This document shows positions 1 to 12,023 of a DNA stretch of 64,000 bases, piece after piece (position 1 is the first letter of the stretch; every line of letters starts with the position of its first letter). Below the pieces are notes generated by a model that was not told the DNA's origin, made no database searches, and saw only the letters and a list, made by a program, of their open reading frames with translations. Made by a program: the position numbers and the translations under genes. The stretch comes from Eudorina sp. 2006-703-Eu-15. Lineage: Eukaryota; Chlorophyta; Chlorophyceae; Chlamydomonadales; Volvocaceae. The stretch is from NCBI GenBank assembly GCA_003117195.1, contig BDSI01000097.1, positions 249,031 to 313,030 on the forward strand, in the 5' to 3' direction.

Positions 1-235
1 TGGTTGGGCCCCTGGCCTGGGGCGGGATGGTTGGGCCCCTGGCCTGGGGCGGATGGTTGGGCCCTGGCCTGGGGCGGGATGGTTGGGCCCCTGGCCTGGG
101 GCAGGATGGTTGGGCCCCTGGCCTGGGGCAGGATGGTTGGGCCCCTGGCCTGGGGCGGGATGGTTGGGCCCCTGGCCTGGGGCAGGATGGTTGGGCCCCT
201 GGCCTGGGGCGGGATGGGCGGGGCCTGGGGCGGGG
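1..235. repeat. 27-28 bp G-rich minisatellite, about 8 units
   Basis: Tandem units built on ggatggttgggcccctggcc with one-base differences run from the left edge to about 235. All + frames give Pro/Gly/Trp-rich repeats with no protein character, so this is not coding. It precedes the first visible exon of the kinase gene and is probably intronic there. Confidence 0.85.
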
Positions 236-659
236 TGCTGCCTGACGGGGCTGGAGGTGGTGGATGCAGGTCAGGTTTCGTGGGGCGGGCATCAGCGGTG
301 TGGGTTGCTGGGCCCAGGGGGTTTGGGGTCGATGGCGGGTTAGGTCATGGCACCCACCGTGGGGGCGTAGTGAAGCCGGCACACACGCGCAAACACACAT
401 ACGCACACTGGCAGCAGTATCGTGCATTTGGGTGGTTCGGACGGGTTTATTGCGAAACACACGCCAGGCGCAGTACATACTGACGCGGGGCATGTTTGGT
501 ACGGAGACGGAGTACGGCATATCATGCACGTGCCGCAATGTCTTGGTGCTCCCTGCATGCTCTCCTAACGGAACCTAACGACCTATACACATCTTCCCCA
601 TCCCCTCCTCATCCTGGATTCCGAAATCCCCCTTCCCCCCTTCCATTTCCCCCGCGCAG

Positions 660-1222
660 GGAGCCCAATTGATGGCTATAGCCTGCAGGTACGGCACTAG
701 TTTTTCGCGCGGCGGGGTCGTTGTGATACAGGGCGGGCCCACGGCTGCAGCAGCGCTAGCTAGCGGTTGCGCCGCTGGTTGGACGGAAGGATGACCCACG
801 GTTCGTTGCTGGTCGTTTGCATCGCGCGTCCTTCGCCGGTATCCGAGGACGCAAGTGAATCGTCCATCGCTGCCAGGATGCAACCGCCCCATGGGGGCGT
901 CCATCCACCACACAGCACACACGCGCCTCCGATATCTTCCTTGAGGCAGTGGCAAGGAGGGATATTCCCTTCTGCCGGCTGCGAACGCCCGCTACGTACC
1001 GCGCGAGGTGGAGCGCTGCGCGGCGCACACCGCCCCAACTTCTACCACTGCTGCTCTTCGTTCGTTGCGCGGTTTCTTCCCGACTACTGCCATGCCGCCC
1101 ACTGCTGCCTGCTGCTCTTTGTGTGCCCGGGTCTCACACCCTTCTGTCATCATTCAACACATCCGCTGCTGCTGCCAAGTGCCAACTCGTCGGCGGCCAT
1201 CGTCGCCTGCCTGCCCGCCTTG

Positions 1223-1254
<32 letters not shown>

Positions 1255-1973
1255 CTTCCCTCTCTGCCTGCCTGCCTTGCCCGCCCCCCAGTGTGGCGCT
1301 CGGCAAGGAGCGGCCCCCCCTGGACGCCATCCCGGAGGACCGGCGGCTGCCCAAGCTGGTGGCCCTCATCCGGCAGTGCTGGGAGCAGGAGCCCCTCCGG
1401 CGACCCGCCGCGGCGGAGATCACCAAGCAGCTGCTGCTGGTGAAGCAACTGCTGATGGAGCAGGTGAGGTGCGCTCGCCTGTCTATCTGCTGGTTGTCGT
1501 CTGTCTGTCTGTCTGGCGGGCGGGCGGGCTGCCTGGCGGGCGGGCTGCCTGGCGGGCTGGCGGGCTGGTATTACGTCCGTGCGGTGCGGAGTGAGCCGAG
1601 CGAGAGAGATCCGCCGAGATCAGATCACCCGCACCAGATCAGATCTGCAGATCACGCTATGGGGTTTAGGGCCGGCGGTGCACGCTGTGATTTGCAGTTT
1701 GATCCTGTCGTTACACTGCTGCACGTGACTTGAGACAAACCCCTGTTGTGTGGACTCCAGGGGGGTGGGTACCACGCGCACGCTCATCCTCCATCCTCGT
1801 TCGGGTTGGGCTGACTGTCCTCCGTTCCTCAACTACATATCCGCCAGGAGAGGAAACAACTGCAGCAGGGACAGCAGCAGCCTGCGGCGGGGCAGCAGTC
1901 GGCTCAGCAGCCGGCTCAGCAGCAGCAGCAGCAGGGGGGGCAGCAGCAGGACCCCTCACCTCGGAAACCCTAG
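660..1973 (+). CDS. Protein kinase (TKL/Tyr-kinase-like), C-terminal part only
   Basis: Three exons join in frame: 660-688, 1292-1463 and 1848-1973 (TAG). Splice phases match (2, then 0) with GT and AG at each junction. The product has the end of a kinase catalytic domain: QLM followed by GKERPPLDAIPED, then RQCWEQEPLRRPAAAEI, which is the CWx6RP signature of subdomain XI with its invariant Arg. After the domain comes a Gln-rich tail ending SPRKP. ATP-binding and catalytic loops are absent because the 5' part of the gene lies left of the window; I found no DFG or APE motif in 1-659. The kinase assignment is firm. The TKL class is inferred from the QLM..RPP..CW pattern, and the substrate is unknown. 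Confidence 0.8.
1204..1282. repeat. Tetranucleotide (CCTG)n tract in a kinase intron
   Basis: Repeated cctg/tgcc units form the pyrimidine-rich end of the intron just before the 3' splice site at 1291. Confidence 0.7.
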
Positions 1974-2343
1974 AAGACCCGCCCGCTGGACACGGCGGAG
2001 ACGGAGGCGTCTCCGCGATCGCTCGAGGCAACGTACGACCGACGAGGACACATGACAGGGGCCCTATGGACGACACACACACAGGCCGCGGCCGCGGCAG
2101 GCGGACGTATGAGCACTGCTGCTGCGGACTGGTTGCTGGAGTACACAGATACACACACACACACACGCGGTTATGGGCGGGCTCCTCATTAGGCACACAC
2201 GCTTTTTTTCTGAACTCACACATGGTCATCGGTCTTCAAGACGCCCGGTGCGGCGGGTAGCGCGATGTGCGTACGCAGGTGCAGGGCCATTGCCCCGCGG
2301 GGTGGGTGCGGGAGGGTTTAGGGACGAGATCCGCCAGATCCGC

Positions 2344-2345
<2 letters not shown>

Positions 2346-2409
<64 letters not shown>

Positions 2410-2535
2410 CGTTACATATCTGCCGGGCCGACACTGGCCGGGGGCGCTAACCCGCCCCATACGGGAGACCGCCGAAGCACTTTCCCCCGGATACGGGGGA
2501 AAGGGGCGTAAGGGGCCTCTGTCCCCTCGCTCTCT
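2346..2535 (-). repeat. Dispersed repeat family A, copy 1 (TG-tailed retroposon-like)
   Basis: A (TG)n run is followed by gaatcgttacatatctg and a GC-rich body containing gaccgccgaagcac and a ccccc..ggggg hairpin. The same order recurs at 41686, 43908 and 44633. Read on the minus strand the body ends with TGTAA, a short spacer and a (CA)n tail, as expected for a retroposon 3' end. Strand is given for that reading. Confidence 0.75.
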
Positions 2536-4542
2536 GAGTGTGTGTGGGTGTCCATCGTCGTCGTCGCGGCCAGCAGGTAGACGGCGGCGCAAGCAAGGGG
2601 TCATCAGAGGCCTCTCTGCAACGAATGCATGCAAGATATGATGCAGCAGCATGGCTGGGGATTTCGCATCGACATCCAACCTGGCCGGCCCTGCTGTCGT
2701 ACAAGTGAGGGTGGGCGCACCCGTCCGATCGGCCCGCTTGTGGCAGGTCTTGCCTTGCCGTACACCGCAGTGTGCTCCAGGAAGCGCATTCATGCTCGAT
2801 TGTTTGTTATTGTGGAGTAGACAGACGGTGAATGCTTTACTTCATCCCCGCGCATTTTCGGGCAGCCGTACACACTGCGCTTCATTCGTTGTACGTACTG
2901 CATCTATGTGATTGTTCCGTGCCCGCCGACTGCAGAGCTCACCGTCCGCGCCGGGTCCCGGGTCCTCAGCCTCTGCTGGCGCGGACGTACGCCTCGAGGA
3001 ATGGTAGTTAGGTTCGATCTTTTGGAAAGGGCTTGGTGCGGTCAGGTCGGTCGTGGCGGTTGTGTGGTGGCAAGCCAGAATCATTTTTGGGTGAAGAGGC
3101 AGACGATCACACACAGCCGCGCAGGGCCTGCGTGCCGTGCCGTGCCGTGCCGTGCCGTGTCGTGCGAGCCGCGCGCGCTGTGACTGTGTTTTATTAATGA
3201 CAAACCTGCCCAGAACCCCGTGTGTTAAAGAGAACCCCGTGTGTGTGCATGCCTTTCAATTCTCTCTGTTGATGGCGCCTGCAGCTGCATTTGGTGGTGT
3301 GCGCGCTGTGGACGCGCATCATCTATATTCGCTGTGCATTTGAAAAATGGGCGAGTTTAATCGAAACCGAGGCTGGCTGTCGTTTTCGCTGGTCGGTAGG
3401 CGTGTCCGGCATAATTGAATGCTTGAACGACTTCGTACGGCAGCGGGTTGCAGGGTTTTGTGTCCCCCCGGTCTGTGGAGGCGCATTCCTCGGTGCGACT
3501 CGAAGGGTTATCGTTGGTACATCTTGGTACGGCAAGGTGGGCGTGTTGTCCTGCTAATTAATCGCGGGAGGGAGGCGGCCGGATGGCCCGCCCATACGCC
3601 CGGCGGCATCGACGCAGTTCTGCGGTTGTGCCGTTCTGCGGTTGTGCCGTTTATTTGCCGTTCTGCGGCTGTGCCTTTATGTGGTTGTTGTGCGGTTGTG
3701 TCGCTGTCTACCGGGTTGTATGTTGGGGTGTTGCCGGTCTGATGCTGTCGGTGCCGACGGACGAATGAAGTGGTTGAGACAGGTGACAGGGGGCCGGGCG
3801 GCGGTTCCATCGCATCGCAACGAGCGTCCTCGCTCGTCTCCAGGCGGCATACAATATGACGCGCACGTCTGCCTTGCCCGCCGCCGATAACACCCACCCA
3901 CACCACCCACACACACTAACACCCTCCAGGTTGCAAGTTCGAGTCCAGAGATAACGGCGGAGACGGAGACAGAAACGGAGAGCAGATAGAGCCGCCGGAG
4001 ACGATCGAGGGTCGCAGTCGTGCTCCAACGGGTCCGACTGGCCTCGTGCGAGTTTGAGACCACGCATACACCTCCCGGGTCCACTTCTTCTTCTTCCTTA
4101 TTAAGCTCGTGGATGCACCTATCACTGCATCATCATCACACTTTCTTGTGTAATACCCTTCATGCATGGTAGCCTTCATTTTTAGCGGAGGCGGAACTGT
4201 ATGTGGCCCTTGGGCCGCTCTTGGTTAGGTAGGGGTGTTTGTGGATCTGGCGTTTGCTTGCCTGTGGGCTGCTGGACCGGCGGCCTGCCTGGGGATATGT
4301 ATGTGTGTATCCGTGGGAGGCCGCCGCCGCCGTCCGCAGCGGGCGGTCTCGTGCCTGCCGGCGTGTGTGTCCGGTGACGCCGCTGCTGCTGCGGCGCCGT
4401 TCGACCTGCCTGCTGCTGCTGCTGCTGCTGTCTGCTGCTGTCTGGCGTGGCGTGGCCTGCTGTGAACTTTGACATGCCGGCGGCCTGCGCGACACGGGGA
4501 GCAGCAGCGGGGGGCAGGAGGTACCCCATCCTCCTTTTGCAG

Positions 4543-4596
4543 AATGTGAAGGATGTGAAGGACGCGATGAAGTCTCGTCTCGATTTCTTTACTTAA
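4543..4596 (+). CDS. Possible orphan terminal exon
   Basis: A strong 3' splice site (cctccttttgcag) is followed by 17 codons reading NVKDVKDAMKSRLDFFT and then TAA. The amino-acid content looks protein-like, unlike the flanking simple repeats. I could not find a matching upstream exon with certainty. A candidate at about 3934 reads CKFESRDNGGDGDRNG, and a candidate start MAGDFASTSNLAG lies at 2651. No family is recognised, so this may be chance. Confidence 0.2.
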   Translation, partial: NVKDVKDAMKSRLDFFT

Positions 4597-4856
4597 AAGA
4601 GGACGGGTCTAGGGCTACCGTATCCGCTCGGGTCGAGAGCGAGGCTAGATGCGGTCGACGGCGGTCGTGGCTGCGCGGCTGCGCTGCCGCACGGCCGCAC
4701 AAAGCGCCGCGAGGGATGTTGGTGTGTGTCTAGGACGCTGAAAGTAAGCCGAACAATAACGTATGATGACTAAGCATCGAGTAGGCAAACTGTATGTGGC
4801 GGCGTGGTGCGTGGCACGCGCGAGATTCAGGTCCGCTCCCACAGGAGAACCGGCAT

Positions 4857-5000
4857 GCCTGCCGCGTGCGTGCGTGCGTGCCTGCCTGCGTGCGTGCGTG
4901 CGCGCGTGCGTGCGTGCGCGCGTGCGCGCGCGCGTGCGTGCGTGCGTGCGTGCACGCGTGTGTGCGTGCGTGCGCGCGTGCGTGCGTGCGTGCGTGCTTG
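4857..5000. repeat. Alternating purine/pyrimidine GTGC/GCGT tract
   Basis: About 140 bp of gcgt/gtgc/gcgc units. Strictly alternating purine-pyrimidine DNA of this kind can adopt Z-DNA. No coding value. Confidence 0.8.
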
Positions 5001-5875
5001 CGGACACGAAACCCATTACTCTTGCTTCACCCGAACGCTGTCAATCTATTTCTTGTTTCGTTCCCCGCGTCGCGGCGTGTAATCACGTACCGTAGTACCA
5101 GTGTACTGGGCTACCGGCATGGTCGGCATGCGGGCATGGAATGGGGCGCGCGGTAAGTGACGGTGGAATAATGCGTCACGTGATGTCGTACGGGGAATGG
5201 ACCCCGCGGTCGTGGCGTCGGTGACCCGCGAGGGCGAGCAAGCTCTGGACGCTAGCGAGTCGCCACCGCGCGCAGCCGGCGCACTCTTATAATTATGACC
5301 ATCACTATCACTAAGCCGGCTGTGTACGGGGTTCCTGCCGTGATGTTCGAGATCAAGAGGGCTTCAGGGCAGTCGGTTGTCCGCCGTTGGTCCAGCGGGT
5401 GAACGTACGTGTTGCGGACAGTGCAGGAGTTTGGCGACGTCCGACGTGTGCGCATTCATGTGGACACGACGTCGTCGGAGATGAATGGGCTAGACCGTTG
5501 GCTGGATGGATGGGCGTTGCACATCTGAAATTGTTGGCCCTGGTGAACGAGCTCGGGAGTCGCCGGTTGGCAGTGGGGACCGACCGACTTCGCATACTCT
5601 GCAGGCGTACATCTCTGTGCAATGGAGACCAAAGTAGTCCTTTCGATGCGGTTGCATCCCGTCTTCCCCCAGAAAATCTCTTGTCATTCACTCCGTTGGC
5701 GTTGCTGTCGGCGCTGTCGGTTGGTCGTTGTAGTCTGTAGATGCTGACGTGCTGTGCTGTGCTGATGCACGGAGACTCTGAATGTATCTGATGCCACGTG
5801 TAATGATAATCACAAGGTGCATCAGATTTGATATGTTGACTGGACTGCAGGAAGCTGTCTGCTTGTGAGCACCGA

Positions 5876-8179
5876 ATGGCGCAGGACGTGGCTCGCACCG
5901 GTTACCAAAATTTCGGCAGCTTTTTTTCGGATAACGTAGAGGATCTAATTGCCATTCCAAAGGATTCCTACAGAGCTCCGCAGCTGCCGTTCACGCCGCC
6001 GTCGTTAGAAAATGTCGCGACGCTCGACTTTGGGGAGCCTTGCAGACAATTGTTTATGATCGATTTTAAGAAGTGGACGTTTGTGAACCATGGTGCATTT
6101 GGGGCTGTTTGTCTGCCAGCGCACCAGGAGTCAAACCAGTGGCGGGAGCATTGCGAAGCACAGCCGCTGCTTTTCCTTGACAGGTGCCTGCCCTCCCCTC
6201 AACCCACGTCACACCCTATCAATCTCACGAGAAATACAACCCCTACCGCTTTGCTTGCCATGCGACTTGGGAACAAGTGCATGGAATGCCAGGACGAGCA
6301 GCGAACCTGCTCGCCGGGTTTGACCAAGCCTCCCCGCAATTTTGACCCTGCATCCCCCCTCCGTTGACCTGCTCTTCCCACTACATCCCCAGAGAGCTCT
6401 TCCCCCACATGGTCCGGGTGATGCGGGAGATGGCGGACTTCATCGGTGCTGACCCGCGGGTCAGTGGCCATATCCTGCGTTGTACGCCGAACGGCATGTG
6501 ATTGTGATGCGCGCGCGTCGTCCAGCTGATGAAAAGCACATATCAACATCGCGTAACGTCACTAGCCAATAGCTTGGAGAGGCAGAATATGTGTTTTTTC
6601 CGCTTGCAGAACGGAGGTGGGAGTTGAGGGTTTTGGAGGGAGGGCGCGCCCCGCCAAAGCACAAAGATAGCACTACCTCGAGATTACCTCGAGAGCCCCC
6701 ACGCATACACACATGTGGCGGGTCTCTCCTCTAAACACATGTGGCGGCCGCGACCCGGTTGCCGCGACCCGGTTGTCCCCTCAGGAGCTGGTCTTCGTCC
6801 CCAACGCCACCACGGGCCTCAACGTGGCCATTCAGGCGGCAGGCCTCCGCCCCGGTGACACGATGTACATGCTCAATATTGGGTGAGTCAGCATATTGGG
6901 TGAGTCAGCACTCGCCGGTCATCGCTCAGTGCCCTCAGAGCTCAGGGGCTCAGGGCTCGGTGCTCACTGTTGCGTGCGGGGTTTGGTCCGGACTGTAGGG
7001 GGTGCCTGTGGAGGTGGGTGCTTGTGCTGATGATGATCGTATTGGGGGTAGTCACTGACATGGTTACGGTATAAGTGTTGCAATTGTTACAGTGGTTGGA
7101 ATAGTGGTGATGGATGGAGTGTGGATTGCACGCTGGAAGGTTGTTCCCCGGGGTGGCAGATTCCGCCCGCGTTCATCCGTCCGTCCGTCCGTCCGTCGGC
7201 TGCGCGCAGGTACGGCAGCGTCAAGAAGATGGCGCAGGCGGCGTCGGCCGCGGCGGCGGGAAAGGGCGCGGGTACCTGTGGCGCTGCCGGCGGCGGCAGC
7301 GGCGGCGACGCCGGGGCATCATCGACCGGCGAGGCGCCGGGTGGGATCGACGTGGTGTACGGCGAAGTCACGTTCCCGATCAGGTACGGAACGCCCCCAC
7401 AGCGGCAGCGCCCATATCGGCCCCTGCCTTTTTTGTGAGCCGGCCGCTTTTAATCAGAGAACCATCAGGCAGGGTTACATTACTCCTGGGCGTTGCCCTA
7501 CTACCTAACCTCCAACCAACAAACCAACCATCAAATGAACTTTGTCGCTGCAGTGGTCCGCAGGACATCGTGGATCTGGTCGCTCGTACAATGCCGCCCG
7601 CCACCCGCCTGGCGGTTTTCGATTCCGTCACCAGCAACACGGCGCTCGTACTGCCCGTACAGGAGCTCACGCGGCTGTGCCACAGCAGGTACGACAAGCA
7701 GCAGCATCGGCCATTCCGCCGTACGAATCCGTACACCAAACACCGAACACTGACCCGAACGGCAGGCGGAGGTGGGGATTCAGACAACGCGCGCTGTACG
7801 GACGGTGTACGTTGACACGCACACGCGACCCACGGGTCCAAACCCCTCTTGTCGTACCAATCCCGTACCCGCCTCGAGGTCACGCGGTCGCGACGACGAT
7901 CATTTTTCCTCGCCTTCGCTCCCAACATGCTATGCCATGCTGCATGGGAAAACGATTTGGGTCAACTTCACTCTCTCGCCTTGTCTCGGTCTCAATCTAG
8001 AGTCATGGACGTCCGGATCGCGCCCGCCCCTGGCACCGCCCGCCCGCCCGCCCGCCCCTGCACAAAAAAGAGGTGTGCAAGTGCTCATCGACGGGGCCCA
8101 CGCCCTGGGACAGCTTCCCCTGGACCTCCGTAACGGGGTGTGCGGCGGCACCTTCGGTGCGTGCAGCAGTGCCGGGGAG

Positions 8180-8210
<31 letters not shown>

Positions 8211-10375
8211 GGCCGGGCTGCGCAGCAGGAGGAGGAGGCCCTGCGGCAGCGGCGGCAGCCGCGGACGCAGCGGCACGTGCCGTGACCCTGCCAGGACCTG
8301 AAGATGGGGCAGCAGATGCATCGGACAAAACCGCCGCCGCAGCAGCAGACGCAGCTGAAGCAGTAGCAGCAGCAGCAGGCGCACGAGCCAACCCAGATGG
8401 AGCAGATGGAGAAGGTGCCGCCGGGGGGTGCGAGACGGCGGGCGGCGCCGGTGGCGGCGCCGCCGCTGCGGCCGCAGCGGCCGGCGGCGCCGCCGCAGCG
8501 GACGAGGCCGAGGACGAGGGCCCGGCCGGGCCCTCCGGCTCGGCGGAAGTGCGGCCCGGCTGCGGAGGTGCGGCAGCGGGGCCGGCGGCGGGGCCGGCCG
8601 AGGACGGCCCCAGCGCGCGGCCCGACTACTTCGTAAGCAACTGCCACAAGTGGCTGTGTGCGCCGCGGGGCAGCGCGGTGCTGTGGGTGGCGCCCCGCCG
8701 ACAGGCGTGTGTGCGGCCGCTGGTGGTGAGCCACGGCTCCGGCTGCGGGTTCACGTCCGACTTCATCTGGGACGGTGAGAGGCGGGGGTTTAGGGGTTTC
8801 GGAGCGGGCGGGCAGGCGGGTGGGTCGCTGGCGTGTGCGGGGATACTACAGCTGCTACGGTATCCAACGCTGTGCTCACCGGTTATTATATATACATCAT
8901 GCTCGCACGCCCTTCGCCTCGTGACACCCACTCCTGCCTCTCACCACCGACGAACACGCGCACGCGCACATATGCACTTGGTTCGGGTCGGGCAGGCTCC
9001 TCATATAACAAATACGTTTTCGCACCCACGCTCCGTTTCCTTTATGCGCCCATTCACGTCGTCGTCAGGGTGCCGCGACTACGCGCCCTACCTGGCCACC
9101 TCCTCCGCACTGGCGCTGTGGCGGGCGCTGGGGCCGCAGCGGGTGCGAGCCTACTGCCGAGGGCTGTTGGCGGAGGCGGTGGCGCTGCTGAGCGGCCGCT
9201 GGGGCACCCGGCTGCTGGCCCCCTCCCTGGAGATGTGCGGCTTCATGGCGCTGGTGGAGCTGCCGCGGGTACGACATGCGGCGCGTGTTTGGAGGTTTCA
9301 GATTTGGAGCGTGTGTGTGCGGTTGGGGGCGGCGGCGGGCAGTGTGGCCGGCGGGTGCCCCAAGGCGATGGCAGTCAGGGACCAGGAGGGTCAGCAGTGG
9401 GTTTTGCAGTAGGGAGGGGCTTCCCTGCTACAGGGGCGGCAGGACCCGTGTACAACGGTGGTTTATGCGGTTTGCGCGGCGACGCCCAGGGAGGCCACCG
9501 CGGCGATCCAGGCAGCGCCTCCTCCGCGGCTCTCGGCTCCTCTCTCAGCTTTTCCCCTCTCCGCGCGGCGCGGCGAACCCGCATTGCCCCTTCCCTTCCA
9601 CCGCGGGTCGGTGCCGGGCCTGTGCTGCGGCCCCCGCTGTGGCGGACTCCCTGCCGCTGTGACCTTTGCCCTGGTCGGGAGCTATCTGTGACGCCGTGCT
9701 TCCACGGGGAATTACGCATCATCCCCTCCCTACCCGTAATTACTGGAGCCGACATTCATGCGGTCACATCCCTCCTCGACGCCCCAAGTTCATACATTTA
9801 CGGTATTCATTTGTCACATCACCACCGGCCGCATTAATCCCCAGGGCCTGGCGGAGTCGGAGGTCGCCACCTCCACTGACGCCAAGTACATTCAGGTGGG
9901 TCAGCGGCCGTACCCCCTCCCACACACATTGTACGTACGGCCGTACCCCCCACGATCGTACAGTCGTGCACCTCCTGTCGACCCGGCACGAACACGCACG
10001 GGCGCGCAGGGCGGAAGCTGCAGTACGACGACTCGTACCCAGACTGGCAGCCCAGCCGTGAAGGGGGCATCGCGCGGCTGGGGACCTCCTCGTGTTGATG
10101 TGCCGCACTTAGCAGCGCGGCTTTTTGAATCCAACCGCTATCCAACCTCGCAAGTGGCGGCTTCTGTTGACATGTTGATGTTGCCTGTTCAGGACCTGCT
10201 CCATCACGTGCATGCGGTGGAGTGCCCCGTCAAGTGCATCCAGGGCCGGCTGTACGTACGGATCTCGGCCCATGTGTACAACACCTTGGACGACTATCGG
10301 AGGCTGGCGGATGCGGTGGAGCGCATCACTCAGCAGCTGGGCGCTGCGGCTGCTGACCCCCGAGCTGCACCCTAG
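5876..10375 (+). CDS. Class V PLP aminotransferase, isopenicillin-N-epimerase-like
   Basis: Nine exons: 5876-6183, 6393-6459, 6785-6882, 7210-7383, 7554-7688, 8071-8774, 9069-9268, 9845-9895, 10193-10375 (TAG). All junctions are GT-AG with matching phase, giving 639 aa. Family marks are WTFVNHGAFGA (N-terminal), ELVFVPNATTG (cofactor phosphate region), VLIDGAHALGQ with the PLP-ring Asp at about 268 and His 271, SNCHKWL with the Schiff-base Lys at about 454, then DYAPYLATSSAL and YVRISAHVYN at the C-terminus. The family normally has about 400-440 residues; the excess is Ala/Gly-rich insertion in exons 4 and 6, the larger between Asp268 and Lys454. Known members act on amino-acid or cysteine-type substrates; the substrate here cannot be told. 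The first ATG of exon 1 is taken as the start, with no clear transit peptide. Confidence 0.9.
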
Positions 10376-12023
10376 CTGGTCAACGACCACCTGCCGCGTG
10401 CCGCCCCGGTGCCGGCCATCCAAGGGAGCTGAGGAATGACGTGCCAGACGTGGTGGTTGTTCCAGCCGCGCCACCTCAACCCACCGATCGGCGGCATGCC
10501 CTGCCGGATCCTTGTCGTTGGCCGCTGCTGCCTGCGATCCTCTTGACGTATACGTACCTGCTTGGCTGGGTTGTGGCCGAAGGGACGGTGGCCCCCTTCA
10601 GGGGCCGCCCGTTGTGGTGGGAGACGGGGACGGCCCTTCAGATGGCCGTTTCTGCGGAGTGGCTGCGTAGAGGTTGCGTCCTAGGCCTAGGGAACGCCGG
10701 CTCGTCAGGGTTGGCTTCTCGGGTCGTGGGTCGGGTCTCGGTCTCGGTTCTCGTCATTAATACGGTAATGTTCCTAAATAAATGATGGATGTAACAGAGG
10801 ACCCCGCGGGTCGTCGGCGACAGCCGAAGCCCGCCTCCTAGCCACACACTGCGACTCGACGGTGACTGCAGGTGTGTGTAACGCAAGGTGTAGGTGTGGG
10901 TGCGCCCGGCAATCAAATTTTCGCACCGAGGTGTCTCAAGCCACCGCGGCACGGCCTGCAGCGCTGCCCCTCGCGGCTTCGCCCTGTGGATGCTGAGCTG
11001 CAGAGGCGAACTCCCTCGACAGCTCAACCACCGCCTCTGCTCCTGTGCTATCAGCCACCGCCCCTGCTCCTGTGCTATCAGCCACCGCCCCTGCTCCTGC
11101 GCAAGACCCACCGCCTGTCCGCCAGCCACCACCTGCTCCTGTGAAACAAACGACCGCCTCTGCTCCTGGGAGGCACAACCACCGGCAGCAATGCATGAAT
11201 GTAGTGGCGCGAGATACCCAACCAACCCGCAATGTGCGGCTTCCTTCCCCAGGCCCTGTCACCCAACCAGCACCGAACCCGGCGGCGCTGCACACGAGGT
11301 CGGTCCAAGGTCGGTCCAAGGTCGTGCCCTACACTGCCCCTGCATAAGCCCCGTCCCTGATTGGACTCCTCCTCCGTCCGCCCAAGCACGGAATCGATAC
11401 ACGTTCAACTCGCCGTTACTCCTCCCACTCCTTACTCTTGCGGCCCAGGACGGCCGTCGTGCCCGGCGCACACATCCCGCAGGATATGGGCAGGGGTAGA
11501 GGTAGGGGAGACCACACCCATCCAGACGGCCGTCACTGCTCCCCCCTCGTTGTCGCCCCGGCGATACCGGTCCCGACCACCCCGTGGTGTATCCGTATCT
11601 CCGGGCGCAAAGTCACGGCCGCGCGGACGCGTCACCGGGTCCTTCGCCGACATCGCTGTCACCTCCATCACTGTCACCTCCAGGTATATTGTCGGCGGCG
11701 CGAAACTGAAACTGTGTAGGCGCCGGCCGCGGCACAGGCTCCCCCGGGAGGATGTACCCGAGGTCGCCCGACGTGTCTCGTGTGTACACCCTGTAACCCT
11801 CCCTGACCTCGGCCCCGGTCCGGTCCGAGCCGTCCGCGAGCCTGCGTCGCGCGACGAGCCCCGCTTGAGCTGCCGGGACCTTCAGGTAAGCGACATCTCC
11901 GTGGTCATCAAGTCGGATGCCGTTCCTCTCGCACCCGAGAGGGCGGAGGGCCCCGCGCGCCCGGTTTCCCCCCCCCCCACCTTGGGACCCTTGGGACACT
12001 GCCCACTGCGCACCGCCAGCTGC
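10376..12023. other. Convergent 3' UTR region with a short 27 bp tandem repeat
   Basis: Lies between the ends of two converging genes. At about 11031-11105 a 27 bp unit (gctcctgtgctatcagccac core) is repeated three times. Open frames here are Pro/Ala-rich and lack start, splice or domain evidence, so none is called. Confidence 0.5.
10790..10794 (+). terminator. TGTAA polyadenylation signal of the aminotransferase gene
   Basis: TGTAA, the volvocine poly(A) signal, lies about 415 bp after the stop codon, giving a 3' UTR of typical length. Confidence 0.55.

Larger units (their letters stand above)
1974..5875. other. Spacer between kinase and aminotransferase genes
   Basis: No convincing gene. 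The stretch holds the kinase 3' UTR, a (TG)31-linked dispersed repeat (2346-2535), short purine/pyrimidine repeats near 3600-3690 and a GCGT-rich tract (4857-5000). A few exon-like fragments with good splice sites occur (2651-2704, 2935-3008, 3934-4080, 4543-4596), but they do not join into a recognisable protein. Confidence 0.5.

Noticed and set aside
2651..3008. Two exon-like pieces reading MAGDFASTSNLAG and SSPSAPGPGSSASAG ending LEEW
   Set aside because: They join in phase to give 41 residues, but there is no family match and no upstream support, so no gene is called.
3930..3960. tRNA-like B box (gttcgagtcc)
   Set aside because: Flanking bases do not form a T-stem and no acceptor or anticodon arm is present. 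It could be a tRNA-derived repeat fragment at most.
8003..8734. 243-codon minus-strand frame
   Set aside because: Shadow of the Ala/Gly-rich insert of aminotransferase exon 6.
10008..10100. Alternative C-terminal exon in aminotransferase intron 8 (KLQYDDSYPDW frame)
   Set aside because: Direct joining of exons 8 and 9 restores the family pattern (AKYIQDLLHHVHAVECPV), so this piece is not needed.
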